Source of the DNA: Acholoe squamosa
Taxonomy: Eukaryota; Annelida; Polychaeta; Phyllodocida; Polynoidae
Length of the DNA: 64,000 nucleotides
NCBI GenBank assembly: GCA_949317995.1
Contig: OX439039.1
Location: 75,278,002-75,342,001 of the forward strand
Reading direction: 5' to 3'
Position 1 is the stretch's first letter, and every line of letters starts with the position of its first letter. The notes below the pieces were generated by a model that saw only the letters and a program-made list of their open reading frames with translations, did not search any database and was not told the origin of the DNA. Made by a program: the position numbers and the translations under genes. Below are positions 63,720 through 64,000 of the stretch, one piece after another.

Positions 63720-64000
63720 CTGGGTATACAGGGGACTATTGCGAAAAGAATTGGAATTGAATTCTCACTGTACCTATTTGATCTTTAAATTCTCCACTCT
63801 TCCCCACCCTGAGAATCGACTTTTCAGAGAAATGGTTCCTACTTGAGAATTACACCCCAATTCTGTACCACTCCTATACCACTCATCTGACCAATTCCTT
63901 TTTCGCAGCACATGAGGGAATCTATTCCCTGAGTTGAGTGAGTTCCGTTTTGGGAATAGCAGCTCCGACAGAATCAATTCCAAGTCTTTTCGCAATGGCC
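63720..64000. mobile_element. Second copy of the TTGCGAAAAGA element, reaching the window end
   Basis: The left end ATTGCGAAAAGAATTGGAA mirrors CAATTCCAAGTCTTTTCGC at the right. The TTCCGTTTTGGGAATAGC block is shared with the 61.6-kb copy. Its right end lies at or just beyond the window edge. Confidence 0.7.

Overview
This window looks like nuclear DNA of a marine invertebrate. Coding exons are short, carry GT..AG junctions with matching phases, and are separated by kilobases of AT-rich sequence full of simple repeats and small transposons. One dispersed ~175-bp repeat ends in the GTGAGTGAGT / ACTCACTCAC motif typical of mollusc genomes. With the small invertebrate-type transposons and a metazoan ammonium-transporter exon, this suggests a lophotrochozoan, most likely a mollusc. 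The species call is an inference.

Layout. (1) 1-20.9 kb: no secure coding exon. It holds tandem arrays (notably a 27-copy 28-mer array at 16.8-17.5 kb), small transposons, and many copies of a palindromic repeat built on GCATGATGCA and often bordered by TTAACCCTTTAAGGG-like ends. A GC-rich island at 4.69-4.89 kb ending in a strong splice donor is a candidate promoter plus first exon. (2) 20.98-32.88 kb, plus strand: the C-terminal half of a USP31/USP43-type ubiquitin hydrolase (nine exons, one a 24-nt microexon, 524 residues in the window). A likely 3' UTR runs to about 35.5 kb. The exon with the catalytic Cys box was not found and probably lies upstream. (3) 35.5-43 kb: intergenic, with several small transposons, one possible exon at 38.8 kb, and a good first coding exon at 41.1 kb. 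(4) 43.1-51.8 kb, minus strand: a secreted multidomain protein (signal peptide, trefoil, PAN/apple, PAN-like exons, all phase 1). A degenerate Ty3/gypsy element of about 6.7 kb sits in the intron between the two PAN exons, 15 nt past the splice donor. (5) 52-60 kb: an inverted-repeat element, a ~1.45-kb transposon-like element with internal tandem repeats, three weak minus-strand exon candidates, a 42-bp perfect hairpin and a tRNA-like fragment. (6) 60.75-60.90 kb, plus: a convincing terminal exon that joins in phase with the 41.1-kb first exon to give a 70-residue protein. (7) 61.3 kb, plus: the first exon of an ammonium transporter, continuing outside the window. (8) 63.0-63.5 kb, minus: a promoter plus first-exon unit, a second and decayed copy of which lies inside the 3' part of the gypsy element at 44.5-45.0 kb.

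The genes do not form a pathway. The main themes are exon shuffling with phase-1 modules, transposon load, and duplicated promoter/exon units. No CRISPR array, prokaryotic operon or intact autonomous transposon was seen.
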